Origin: Branchiostoma floridae
Lineage: Eukaryota > Chordata > Leptocardii > Amphioxiformes > Branchiostomatidae
Direction of reading: 5' to 3'
DNA length: 64,000 nucleotides
NCBI RefSeq assembly: GCF_000003815.2
Contig: NC_049984.1
Coordinates: 5,853,258-5,917,257, forward strand
Under the pieces are notes generated by a model. The model was not told the DNA's origin, did not search any database, and worked only from the letters and a program-made list of their open reading frames with translations. Of this stretch, positions 22,108 to 31,800 are shown piece by piece (the stretch's first letter is position 1; each line of letters opens with the position of its first letter). Position numbers and translations under genes: made by a program.

Positions 22108-22561
22108 ATCGCTCCGCAACCACGGGCCCTGGTAAGCGGAGTGGACAGACAGGAGGGCCCACTGTAGTTAACAATCACGACTCTACAACGGTTAAGAGCA
22201 GCAATAGTGAAGTAAACTCTAGGGAGCAACAGGAGACAGCTAAATCGTCGACAGACCAAGTAGATAGTATCAAGGATGATTCTCTGTTAAGTAGAACAGT
22301 GGGGGGATGCAAAATAAGAGATGTAAACTTCGAGGGAAAAACTGTGCCGTGTTTGATTGACACGGGATCTCAAGGGTCCTCAAGTAACCACCATGACGCA
22401 TAGTTGTTTCAAAATGCACTTTGGGAGTAACGGAGAAAGACTGAAAGACACAGCCAGCTTCATGGAAAGAAACTGTCAAGTCAATTAAGAAACAAGAATC
22501 GTTCGCAAGGGGAGATGGCCGGATTGGTCTTGCGCGTGTTTCTGGTAGGGATAAGATAACT
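22108..22561 (+). pseudogene. Protease region of the LTR element, frame-disrupted
   Basis: The sequence before RT contains a retropepsin start, KTVPCLIDTGSQ (active-site D-T-G) at about 22335-22370. A roughly 10-base local duplication directly after it shifts the frame, and a further frame change is needed before the pol ORF opens. The protease is therefore broken in this copy unless unusual recoding occurs. Confidence 0.65.
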
Positions 22562-25500
22562 GTGTCGGCCGGTCATGAGGTGATTTTATTTTGTAGAGCA
22601 CGCCCTGGACCAGACGGTAAACCCTATACTGTGTTAGTTGAGCCCCCAGAAACGGGTTGCCTTCCAAAGGATATTCTGGTGGCACGTACCTATGCACAAG
22701 TTAGGCATGGCAGAGTACCTGTTCGTGTAGCCAATGTTGCAGAATACGACATTCAGATAGGTCACAATGCAGTACTAGGGGAATTATATCAAGCCGAGGT
22801 CCAACCTCAGGGAATGATACAATTTGAAGAAGTAAACCAGCGTGAGATTCGGGTTGATTTCCGTTCGTGCACCGGGGAAGAAGAACTCCAGGTCCCTAGT
22901 ACTAGTAATAGTCCTAAGGTTGACTTGTCAGGGGCAGATTTAACAGCAGAGCAGAAAGACAAGCTAGAAAAGTTCCTAGACGAGGATTCTGATGTGTTTT
23001 CCTCACATAAACATGATTTCGGATGCACTGGTGCCGTGACGCATAGAATACCGACTGGTGATTCACCTCCCACCAGGGAGCCTTACAGAAGAATTCCTCC
23101 TGCTCTTTACAAGGAAGTTAAGCAACATGTTAATGATATGCTAGAGCAGGGCGTGATCAGGGAGAGCTGTAGTCCCTGGGCATCACCTGTTGTTCTAGTC
23201 CGCAAGAAGGATGGAGGTTTACGATTTTGTGTAGACTATCGTAAGCTGAATGCAAGAACACATAAAGATGCATTTCCGTTGCCACGTATTGAGGAATCCT
23301 TAGATGCACTGCAGGGGGCTAGCCTGTTTTCGACACTGGACTTAGCTAGTGGGTATTGGCAGGTGAAGATGGATGAAAAAGACCGAGAAAAGACTGCATT
23401 TTGCCTACCGTTTGGGTTGTTCGAATTCGATCGTATGTCAATGGGTTTGACTGGAGCAGGCAGTACCTTTAGCAGATTAATGCAGCGTTGCCTGGGCGAT
23501 CAGAACCTTGAGACGCTACTTATTTATTTGGATGATATAATTGTTTTCTCCAAAGACTTTGACGAACATTTGTCTCGCCTTGACTTGGTTTTCACCAGAC
23601 TTAAGTCGTATGGATTAAAACTTCGGCCAGACAAGTGCCATTTGTTCAGAAGAAGAGTGAAATATTTAGGTCATGTGGTTTCGGCAGATGGAGTAGCCAC
23701 TGACCCTGAGAAGTGTGCCGCATTACGTGATTGGCCAGTACCAAGAACTCCAAAAGAGGTCAAGTCATTTGTCGCTTTTTGTTCCTATTATCGCCGTTTT
23801 GTAAAGGACTTCAGTAAGATAGCCACACCTCTGCATCGTTTAACAGCAGGGAAGAAGAAGGGGCAGTGCAAACCTCCACCGTTTATATGGACAGATGAGT
23901 GTCAGCGGGCGTTTGATACTCTACGTCACCACCTGATGAGCGCTGACGTGTTAGCCTATCCTGATTACAGTCTACCTTTTGTAGTGTATATCGACGCTAG
24001 TCACGAAGGGCTAGGAGCCGTTTTATCTCAAGTGCAGGATGGGAAAGAGAAAGTTATTGCATATGGTTCTAGAGGCCTTAGACCAGCTGAGAGGAACATG
24101 GAGAACTACAGTTCATTTAAGTTAGAGTTGCTAGGTTTGAAGTGGGCGGTAACAGAAAAGTTCAAGGATCACTTGTATGGATCTAAGTTCACAGTCTATA
24201 CCGACAATAACCCACTGGCCCACCTTAATACAGCACAACTGGGTGCCATAAAACAGCGTTGGGTGGCGAGACTAGCTAGTTTTAACTTTGAGATCAAGTA
24301 TAGACCAGGAAGGGATAACGTCAATGCAGACATATTATCACGCCTTGCTGCAGGCAAGGAAGTGAATGATGCAGCACAGGACAATGACATAAAGACCGTC
24401 ACAGCACGGGTGACCAAGATCTTCTGTGATAGGTATAGGCCCACACCAAAACCGACACTGTCCGAAAAGATAGTAGAAGAACCAATGTCAGACCAGGAAC
24501 CTGGGGCGTCATTGTCAGGATATGCTAAGACCAGATTAGCCCAGCAACAGCAAGATGATCCTACTTTAGAGAGAGTGCATCATTATGTAAAACGGGGTCG
24601 TATGCCGAATGAGAAGGAACGTAATCAAGAGACTCCCGAAGTACACAAGGTATTACAACAATGGGAGCGCTTACATTTGAGAAATGGTGTACTATACAGG
24701 ACAGCTTACGATCCAATGGCTCAAGAAGGTCGATGGCAGTTAGTCCTCCCAGTGTCCCTCAGAAAGGAAGTGTTTGATCATACACACACGCGTGCCGGTC
24801 ACTTTGGAGCCGGCCGTGTCACTGACTTGTTACGCACAAGATTTTATTGGCCGGGTATGGATGCAGATGTCAGAAACTGGGTTCGCACATGTGAAAGATG
24901 CTGTCTAAGGAAGACCCGAATTCCTAACAATCGCAGTCCATTGGTTAGCATAAAGACTTCTGCTCCCCTTGAGATAGTGGCCATGGATTTCTTGAAAGTT
25001 GAAAAATCAAGTAGCGGCCATGAGAATATCTTAGTGATAACCGATCATTTTACCAAATTCAGTGTAGCGGTGGCGACTAAAGATCAGACAGCACCGACAA
25101 CAGCTAAAGCATTGTGGAAGCATTTTATCATGCCGTATGGTTTCCCTAGGAGGCTACACTCAGATCAGGGAGCTAACTTTCAGTCTTCCACCATCCGCGA
25201 GTTGTGTAAGTTATATGGAGCTGCACAATCTCGGACTACTCCCTATCACGCACCTGGGAACGGCCAGTGCGAGAGGTACAATAGGACGCTACTAAATATG
25301 TTAGGAACCTTGACATCCGAACAGAAAAGGAGATGGACAGAATATCTACCTGAGTTGGTACACTCGTATAATAACACCGTACACAGCACTACAGGGTACT
25401 CTCCGTATTTCCTTATGTTTGGCCGACAGGCACGTCTTCCCATTGACCTCACGCTAGGAACGGATCCTAATGACGTACAAGACGAGGACGTGGGATATGA

Positions 25501-26266
25501 CGAATGGGTCCAGGATCATTGGAAACGGTATAAATATGCTTATGAGGTAGCCAAAGAACATTCCAGTACAGCTAAGGCAAGTCAGAAAAAGAGTTACGAT
25601 CGCACAGCAAGGACGTCTCCATTACTACCAGGAGAGAGGGTGTTAATTTTGAATAAGAAACATCGAGGTAGGCATAAACTGAAAGATATATGGGAAGCTA
25701 TACCTCACGTTGTTGAAAGTCATCCTAATGAAGATATACCTGTCTACGTGGTCTCGCCTGAAAGGGGAGGGGGCCCCACAAGAACCTTACACCGTGACAT
25801 GTTAACATCTTGTACTTTTGCTCCTCGGGAAGATAAACGCAGAAGAAGGCGCGACCCACCTTCTAATGAACTCCAGGTAGACAGAGTAAACGATGCAGAA
25901 GGTAACCATGAAGACGGTGATGATGATAGTGATGATCAGGAAACAGCAGTCTTATTCTTGACCGAACCTAGAGCACCTGTAGATGTACCAATTGATCCAA
26001 TTGTGAATGTACCGGTAGACAACCCGGGCATTCCGCTAGACGAACCGGTAGAAGTTATACCTGACCAAGCTGACGACGAGGAACGGAACCGATATTCGAT
26101 TAGAACCAATCGTGGTGTACCACCCGATAGGTATGGAAACTGGCAAATGAACATAGAGGCAAGTCCGACAGTGACTTTGAAATCACTTCGGCAACGTGCA
26201 AAAGGATTCTTTCGCTCTGCGTTTCAGACCTTAGCGGATAAGATTGACCAGGAAGATGAGAACTGA
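22562..26266 (+). CDS. Pol polyprotein of the LTR element: RT, RNase H, integrase
   Basis: Open for 1234 codons; the true N terminus is unclear because the protease upstream is disrupted. RT: VRKKDGGLRFCVDYRKLNA (about residue 215), then STLDLASGYWQV, and catalytic LIYLDDIIVFSKDF. RNase H: VVYIDASHEGLGAVLSQ, FKLELLGLKWAV, FTVYTDNNPL and NVNADILSRL give the D-E-D-D set. Integrase: HHCC zinc module (HTHTRAGHF...CERC), then AMDF, LHSDQGANF and GNGQCERYNRT as D-D-E. A GPY/F-like RGRHKLKDIWE module, an acidic Pro-rich tail and NRGVPPDRYG end the protein. No chromodomain. All visible catalytic residues are present, consistent with recent activity; it makes and inserts retrotransposon cDNA. Confidence 0.93.
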   Translation: MSAGHEVILFCRARPGPDGKPYTVLVEPPETGCLPKDILVARTYAQVRHGRVPVRVANVAEYDIQIGHNAVLGELYQAEVQPQGMIQFEEVNQREIRVDFRSCTGEEELQVPSTSNSPKVDLSGADLTAEQKDKLEKFLDEDSDVFSSHKHDFGCTGAVTHRIPTGDSPPTREPYRRIPPALYKEVKQHVNDMLEQGVIRESCSPWASPVVLVRKKDGGLRFCVDYRKLNARTHKDAFPLPRIEESLDALQGASLFSTLDLASGYWQVKMDEKDREKTAFCLPFGLFEFDRMSMGLTGAGSTFSRLMQRCLGDQNLETLLIYLDDIIVFSKDFDEHLSRLDLVFTRLKSYGLKLRPDKCHLFRRRVKYLGHVVSADGVATDPEKCAALRDWPVPRTPKEVKSFVAFCSYYRRFVKDFSKIATPLHRLTAGKKKGQCKPPPFIWTDECQRAFDTLRHHLMSADVLAYPDYSLPFVVYIDASHEGLGAVLSQVQDGKEKVIAYGSRGLRPAERNMENYSSFKLELLGLKWAVTEKFKDHLYGSKFTVYTDNNPLAHLNTAQLGAIKQRWVARLASFNFEIKYRPGRDNVNADILSRLAAGKEVNDAAQDNDIKTVTARVTKIFCDRYRPTPKPTLSEKIVEEPMSDQEPGASLSGYAKTRLAQQQQDDPTLERVHHYVKRGRMPNEKERNQETPEVHKVLQQWERLHLRNGVLYRTAYDPMAQEGRWQLVLPVSLRKEVFDHTHTRAGHFGAGRVTDLLRTRFYWPGMDADVRNWVRTCERCCLRKTRIPNNRSPLVSIKTSAPLEIVAMDFLKVEKSSSGHENILVITDHFTKFSVAVATKDQTAPTTAKALWKHFIMPYGFPRRLHSDQGANFQSSTIRELCKLYGAAQSRTTPYHAPGNGQCERYNRTLLNMLGTLTSEQKRRWTEYLPELVHSYNNTVHSTTGYSPYFLMFGRQARLPIDLTLGTDPNDVQDEDVGYDEWVQDHWKRYKYAYEVAKEHSSTAKASQKKSYDRTARTSPLLPGERVLILNKKHRGRHKLKDIWEAIPHVVESHPNEDIPVYVVSPERGGGPTRTLHRDMLTSCTFAPREDKRRRRRDPPSNELQVDRVNDAEGNHEDGDDDSDDQETAVLFLTEPRAPVDVPIDPIVNVPVDNPGIPLDEPVEVIPDQADDEERNRYSIRTNRGVPPDRYGNWQMNIEASPTVTLKSLRQRAKGFFRSAFQTLADKIDQEDEN

Positions 26267-27212
26267 ACATGATTGCGTGAACTACAACATTGTATCAGCT
26301 CTTCAGATTTACCAGCCAGTTCAGGGTTTGAACAGCGAGTTGGTTGTGGTCGGTGATTCGTTGTCTTGGAAACCCAAACTTCGGGGACTGAATTTATTCA
26401 GATGGTGGCGATTTCACCGTAGACAGATGAACTGGTTGGGTATCTTGTCAAATGGTTATAGAGAATACGCGTTTGAATGCTATTATATTATATTGTACGT
26501 TAGGACAGGCCACCAGGAACATAAAGCGAGATATGCCCTTGGTGATCTGAAGTTAAGTTAGAGTTTCAGGTAATCTAGAGCGGTCGGACTGTTGCGTTGT
26601 GTGTTCTCGTCCCTCTTCCCCATACAGGCACAGTGAGGATGGCAGGATTTCACGGCTCTTTGGGACACCAACCGTGTCACTTGCGTCTCCAGGACAACGA
26701 CTTGCAGATCAACCTCAACCAGGACTTCTACAGCGTAAAAGTGTTCAACGCCGGCGGTACATCCGACAGGGCCCCGGGGGACATGCTATCGGAAGGATCA
26801 CCGCAAGTTCGGGACCTGCGTGCAGTATGAAGACGGGCCGGGGAACGAGTTCACCTGTGCAGGCGAGTCGAGACGACGACCGAGAGAAGAAGATGAATCA
26901 GAAGATGAAGAGACATGAACTGAGATCGAACTTTGAATCTAGATGAACTGTGGAAATGATGAATTATGAGATGAATCGTAGAACAATTACTAGTAGATGA
27001 GGAGAGAAACGTTTCATGGAGTTATGTAACCGTTGCAACTTGTATGTTAAGAACGATCGTATTTTTCTACTGTAGTTTATGAGCGCCGCTTTTGTAACCA
27101 GTAATAACTCGTAAATAGTTCGGATCTGTAATCTTGTGATGTTACAGAGTTTTCTACTTTTGTACTTATATTAACTATATTTGTAAGTACGTCGCCAGGG
27201 GACGGCTCCATT
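26267..27212 (+). other. Post-pol region of the LTR element
   Basis: About 950 bases between the pol stop and the purine tract, long for a simple Ty3 element. ORFs of 105 codons (26244-26561, overlapping the pol end) and up to 115 codons (26599-26946) are present, but none has a recognised domain, signal peptide or transmembrane segment. CCCATACAG at about 26625 looks like a splice acceptor. It could be non-coding or an unrecognised accessory ORF. Confidence 0.45.
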
Positions 27213-27226
27213 TCGAAAGGGGAGCA
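27213..27226 (+). other. Polypurine tract
   Basis: CGAAAGGGGAGCA directly before the 3' LTR, the expected plus-strand primer position. Confidence 0.7.
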
Positions 27227-27814
27227 TGTAACAGGGTGCCTCTGTACTAAATCCATCTATATTGTAAGTTGGCTGAGTTCCTTGTACTTTCCAAGACCCT
27301 CAATGTTAGACTGGATTAGTCACTTTGACCCTGAACTGTTCTTAGGAAGGGGAGTGGGCAGCCTTGAGTTAATTGACCCCAGAAGTCCTATTCACCTTCA
27401 TCTGAGGGGTATGTTACCAGTTAATGCAAAGCGTCCCCACGCCAGACCCCTGGGGTGGTGGAGTGTGTGTCCCAGATATGGTACCAGCTAATTTGAATGC
27501 AAAGCGTCCCCACGCCAGACACCTGGGGTGGTGGTGTGTCCCAGATATGGTACCAGCTAATTTGAATGCATAGCGTCCCCACGCCAGACCCCTGGGGTGG
27601 ATGTGGCCAGGAGATATATAAATAGGGGTAGAGCTAGGGGACTGGGGAGAGTTCTGCTTTGGAGGGAGAGAGAATAGAACGACTTCTATGTAGCTCTTGG
27701 CTTCTGTTGTCTTTGGTTCGACTCGTACACGTTACAAGAACTGCAACTATTCCACGAACTCTGTAAGGGACGCCTTCGAAGTCAAGGTTTCAACCCAAGT
27801 TCACCACCCTTACA
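27227..27814 (+). repeat. 3' LTR
   Basis: 588 bp. By eye it is identical to the 5' LTR except at the base just before the TATA box (GGAGATATATAAAT here, GGAGAGATATAAAT there). It carries the same triple internal repeat. Confidence 0.93.
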
Positions 27815-27905
27815 CTAAGGGATTGGTTGATTCCAAAGAGAGCTCTCAGGTCTTTACTGTGAAGATATTTGTTATTTGCCTTGAACGTGCCAGCCGAATT
27901 TAGGC
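27811..27905 (-). pseudogene. LINE reverse transcriptase fragment, upstream half
   Basis: The minus-strand reading NSAGTFKANNKYLHSKDL followed by RALFGINQSLS is typical of LINE RT before the KPVLLYGSEIWG segment and joins in frame with 17733-18005. It ends upstream near 27905, so the LINE was already 5'-truncated before the LTR element landed. Confidence 0.7.
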
Positions 27906-28863
27906 CACAGCAAGTAAATTTTATGGATGACATCAGCGCGCGCATTAATTTTCGCCTGATTTCAGAAAAAAAAACAAGATTTTTTTCTTCTACAGCGATG
28001 GTCAACATGACAGAGTCACGAGGTTTTGTTAGCATTTTAAGTATTTTTTTTTTCAACCTCTCTGAAACTGTGCCGCCGCCAGTGTCCGAACACCTGGTCC
28101 GCCTCCGAGTTCCCGCTCCCTAGCAAGCTTCTTTACAGTCCGCTCAACATTGCTGCCAGCTACAGCCACCGGACAGCAGAGTTTGTGTTACACATACTCG
28201 CTCCCGCGTTCATGATGCATGGCGGCCGAGCAAAGAAGGGAACGTTGAAATTAGAGTCACGAAATTTTGTTAGCATTTTAAGTAATTTTTTTTTCAACCT
28301 TTATTTAGCCCTACTAATAGAAGTAGGATGTAACGCTAATTGTCACGCCTTTGATGCTCAACATTGTGTTTTGTGGGTTTCGTTGATACTGCTTTATTGT
28401 TTATTACCTGCAAATCTCTAAAGTTATATTGATCACTTGGCAAAGAGATATGATCAAAACACTTTTGTTACATATATTTCAAACAATTAAGTAATCATAC
28501 ATAAAGTCCATTTCTCTCTCTCTCTTTCTCTCTCTCTCTCTATATATATATATATTACATTGTATTAGAATTCTTATTAGCAACACACACAGACATGCAT
28601 TCTATATGTGAGGTATGAAACGTAATGATGCCACCAACTGAACCTACATAGTGGTGTCTGAAAAGTGTGTTGGAACATAAGAGTGTCTGAACATAGCAAT
28701 GTCAAAAACATCTCTGAACATAGGGTAATGTTGGATCATAGGTATGTCAGAAGGCAGGGGTGTCGGGTGATAGGGGGGGCAGAAGGTTGGGTGATGGGTG
28801 TGGGGGTGTGGGTGGTAGAATGTAGGGATGTCAGAACATTTTCTTTAATGTATTTTCTTCTAG
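27906..28863. other. Region before the first visible SAMHD1 exon
   Basis: No SAM-domain exon found. Two similar segments at about 28012-28060 and 28252-28305 (GAGTCACGA followed by TTTTGTTAGCATTTTAAGTA) also resemble, in reverse complement, the sequence at about 17690-17730. They are probably 3' ends of the same LINE family. A CT/TA microsatellite lies at 28511-28555. From 28650 to 28830 loosely repeated GTGTCTGAACATAG-like and GT/GGG-rich sequence follows. Confidence 0.5.
28511..28555. repeat. (CT)n(TA)n microsatellite
   Basis: A run of CT dinucleotides with one TTT interruption followed by seven TA units. Confidence 0.9.
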
Positions 28864-31800
28864 ATATTCAAAGATCCCATCCATGGCCACATTAAGGTGG
28901 ACCGTCTGAGTGTGAAGATCATCGACACCCCCCAGTTCCAGAGGCTGAGGTTCATCAAACAGTTGGGAGGTGCTGACTGGGTCTACCCTGGTGCCACTCA
29001 CAGCAGATTTGAACACAGCTTAGGGTAAATATCATGTTGTAGATATATGTAAGTTTGTAGATGTTGTAGTTGTTACAGTATGACAGTAAGAGATGACTTT
29101 ATAAGTTGCTGTACCATTAAACATTCGATATTTTATTTAAAGATGTTTACCATTTTTAGGAAACTTTCTTAAACCTAGAGTTATGAAAGGATTTGTGCTC
29201 TTGATTTCATTTTCCTAATCTGATTTCTGTAATGATGCTGACTATAGGTCACACTAGTGTAACGTTATACATGTTAAGATGGTATCTTCAATCATCATCA
29301 TCATCATCATTCTTCCTCGTGTGAGGTGGAGCAGACGAAGTCAGAACTCCAGACCTGCTTGTCTTTCATCGCAGAGAGTAGCCCTTGCCCTTCCAGCCCT
29401 TGATCTTCAATCAAGGTTAATACGATTGAAACACATAAGATCTTAAAGAAGAAAAATCATCCTATGATAATATGCAAGTATATTACTTACACTTGAAAAA
29501 TGTATCATAATTATCTTTTTGCCTGCAGGGTTTATTACCTGGCTGGTTGCCTGCTAACTGAGCTCCAGAAAAAGCAGCCTGAGCTAGAAATTAACGACCG
29601 GGATGTGTTGTGTGTGATGATAGCAGGGCTCTGTCATGACTTAGGTAACAATTGTGTTCATCTAAATAACTTGTTCTTGGGTGCACACCAGAGTGGACAC
29701 ATACCAATTTTGTTTATTAGTTTTTGTCGACAAGCCCGCTTTATTCTGCCATTGTCTTGTAAAAGATAAGACATACTATTAGATAAAATGCACCTGGTAA
29801 TTAGGCATTATGAGTCCCTATCTGCCAATGGTTACATAAAGCAATGCACAAACAGTGCAAAATTGATTGTTTCAAATGTTAAAAACCTGATATGTTGACT
29901 TTGTGGATATTGTGGTTATTCAGCCTTCTGTCTTATAAAAGGATATAATTCTTATAAAAGGATATAACATGTTATGTAATGTATAAATCATCTAATAGTA
30001 TATCTATTTTATATGCATACTAGTACATACATACAAACACATTGAGTTATTGACCATTGGATGTGTCTAAAGTCATTTCTGCATGAATTAGGTCATGGCC
30101 CATTCTCTCACCTTTTCGAGCAGTTCATGGAACAGGCCAGACCAGATGCTGAGTGGAAGGTACCTTCTCATTATAACAACTGTAATAACATGTGAACACA
30201 TTTGTTACTAAAAGCATTTCTTTGAAATGAATTAATTTTGTTGTTCAAAGGGACATAATGTAGAAATATGGCGCCAAAATTTCAAATGTTCTGAATTTGA
30301 AAATCTCCATTCAGATTGACATCTGCAACTTATTTGTAACTTATCTGCGTCATTTTATCACATTTCTAGTGCTAATTAACAACGTCAAAGTAAGCTGCGA
30401 CCAAATTCACTTACTTCCGGGTAGCCTACTGGAAGTAAGCCGACCATAGATTTCCGAATCGACCGTTGCGGTCGCAGATCTTCAGAGCTTACCGGGGACT
30501 TTCAACAAAATTCAGTAACGATCAAGCGAACCACCGAACGCGTTCTAAAGCGCACTTTGGCTTGCCAGCGAGTTGAATAAAATGGCGGACAACTCAAGCG
30601 GCGGAGGGAAGTGCGCATGTTTCAAGACATCCTCACGGCTCAACAAAGTCGTATCCAAGCGTTGTAAATATTGCTGTGCAGTGTAATAAGGTAGACTCAA
30701 CTCATAATGTAGAGAAATGACCGAAAACAGTGACTTTATTTTTACATTATGTCCCTTTAAGTAAAAGTATGCTTGAGTGTATATACACAAGAAAGCAATC
30801 CACACTTCCTCTTTCTTATCTCTTTTAGCACGAAGAAGCTTCTACCAGGATGTTTGACTACCTTATCGATGAGAACAAAATCAACTTGAACGAGTTTGAT
30901 CTGACAGCGCAGGACCGGACCTTCATCAAGGAATTGATCAAGCACCCCAAATCAGCAGGGCAAGGGGTAACTTTAATTCTACTCAGCTCAGTTGCATAGC
31001 ATAAATCTTGGTATTGAGAGCTGCTGAAAATTGTATTTATCAAACACACTGTAACAGGAAGAGTCTCATTCTGTAATGTTTTGCTAATTGTGGATCTGAA
31101 TGGCAAGCTCAGCATTTACCAACAATGGACCATTTTGTTCTGCAGTACATGGTGTCTTCCCACTTTTCCTTTTCAGGCATGGTCGTATGAAGGAAGGGAG
31201 GAAGAAAAGGGCTTCTTATATCAGGTACTTGATGGCACTGTTGCAGCATTGTTCCTGTCCTTGGTGCTGAAAAAAACTTTTCCATGGATTGACCTCAATG
31301 AAATGCAATTTGAGCTTCTCATGAATAAATAAAGGTTCAAACAAACAAACAAACTAACTGCTGCAGGTGTCCCTTTGGTAATGAAAAAGTACCACAAATT
31401 GGCAAAACAGTAACTCAGTGTGCCCAGAAAAGGTTTGGTCTGGTTTTACCTACTACTGTACAAGTTATCAACCTATGCTGGTGTCGAGAAAAAAGTAGCT
31501 TAAAGTACACACCTTATATTAAGCCCATTTTTGTGGGAAGAAAGACTTAACTGAATAAAACAAAACAACAAGCCTTTTTGTAACGTTAACATGTGTGATC
31601 TTTTATCTGCAAAAGGGACTAGTGTGTTAATTGCTTTATTTTGTAAAATTCAGATTGTTTGCAATGAGCAAAATGGCATGGACGTGGACAAGTGGGACTA
31701 CTTTGCCAGAGACAGCTACCACTTGGGTCTTCCCAAGAAGTTCGACCACATGCAGCTCATCCAGCATGCCAGGGTCGTCAAGGTGGATGGCAAATGGCAG

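Larger units (their letters stand above)
18002..27814 (+). mobile_element. Young Ty3/gypsy LTR retrotransposon (with nested LINE)
   Basis: Two 588-bp LTRs (18002-18589 and 27227-27814), each TGTAACAG...CCCTTACA, are flanked by CTAA on both sides (17998-18001 and 27815-27818), a 4-bp target duplication. A primer-binding site follows the 5' LTR and a purine tract precedes the 3' LTR. The gene order is gag, protease, RT, RNase H, integrase, which is the Ty3/gypsy order. By eye the LTRs differ at one position, so insertion was recent. The copy is not functional as it stands: a LINE interrupts gag and the protease region has frame breaks. Without the LINE it would be about 7.4 kb. Confidence 0.93.

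Noticed and set aside
26599-26946. Env-like gene after pol
   Set aside because: No signal peptide, transmembrane segment or cysteine pattern is visible, so an envelope cannot be supported.
28210-28421. ATGGCGGCC start as the SAMHD1 first exon
   Set aside because: The context looks like a start, but no donor joins it in phase to the exon at 28864, and the sequence runs into LINE-like 3' repeats.
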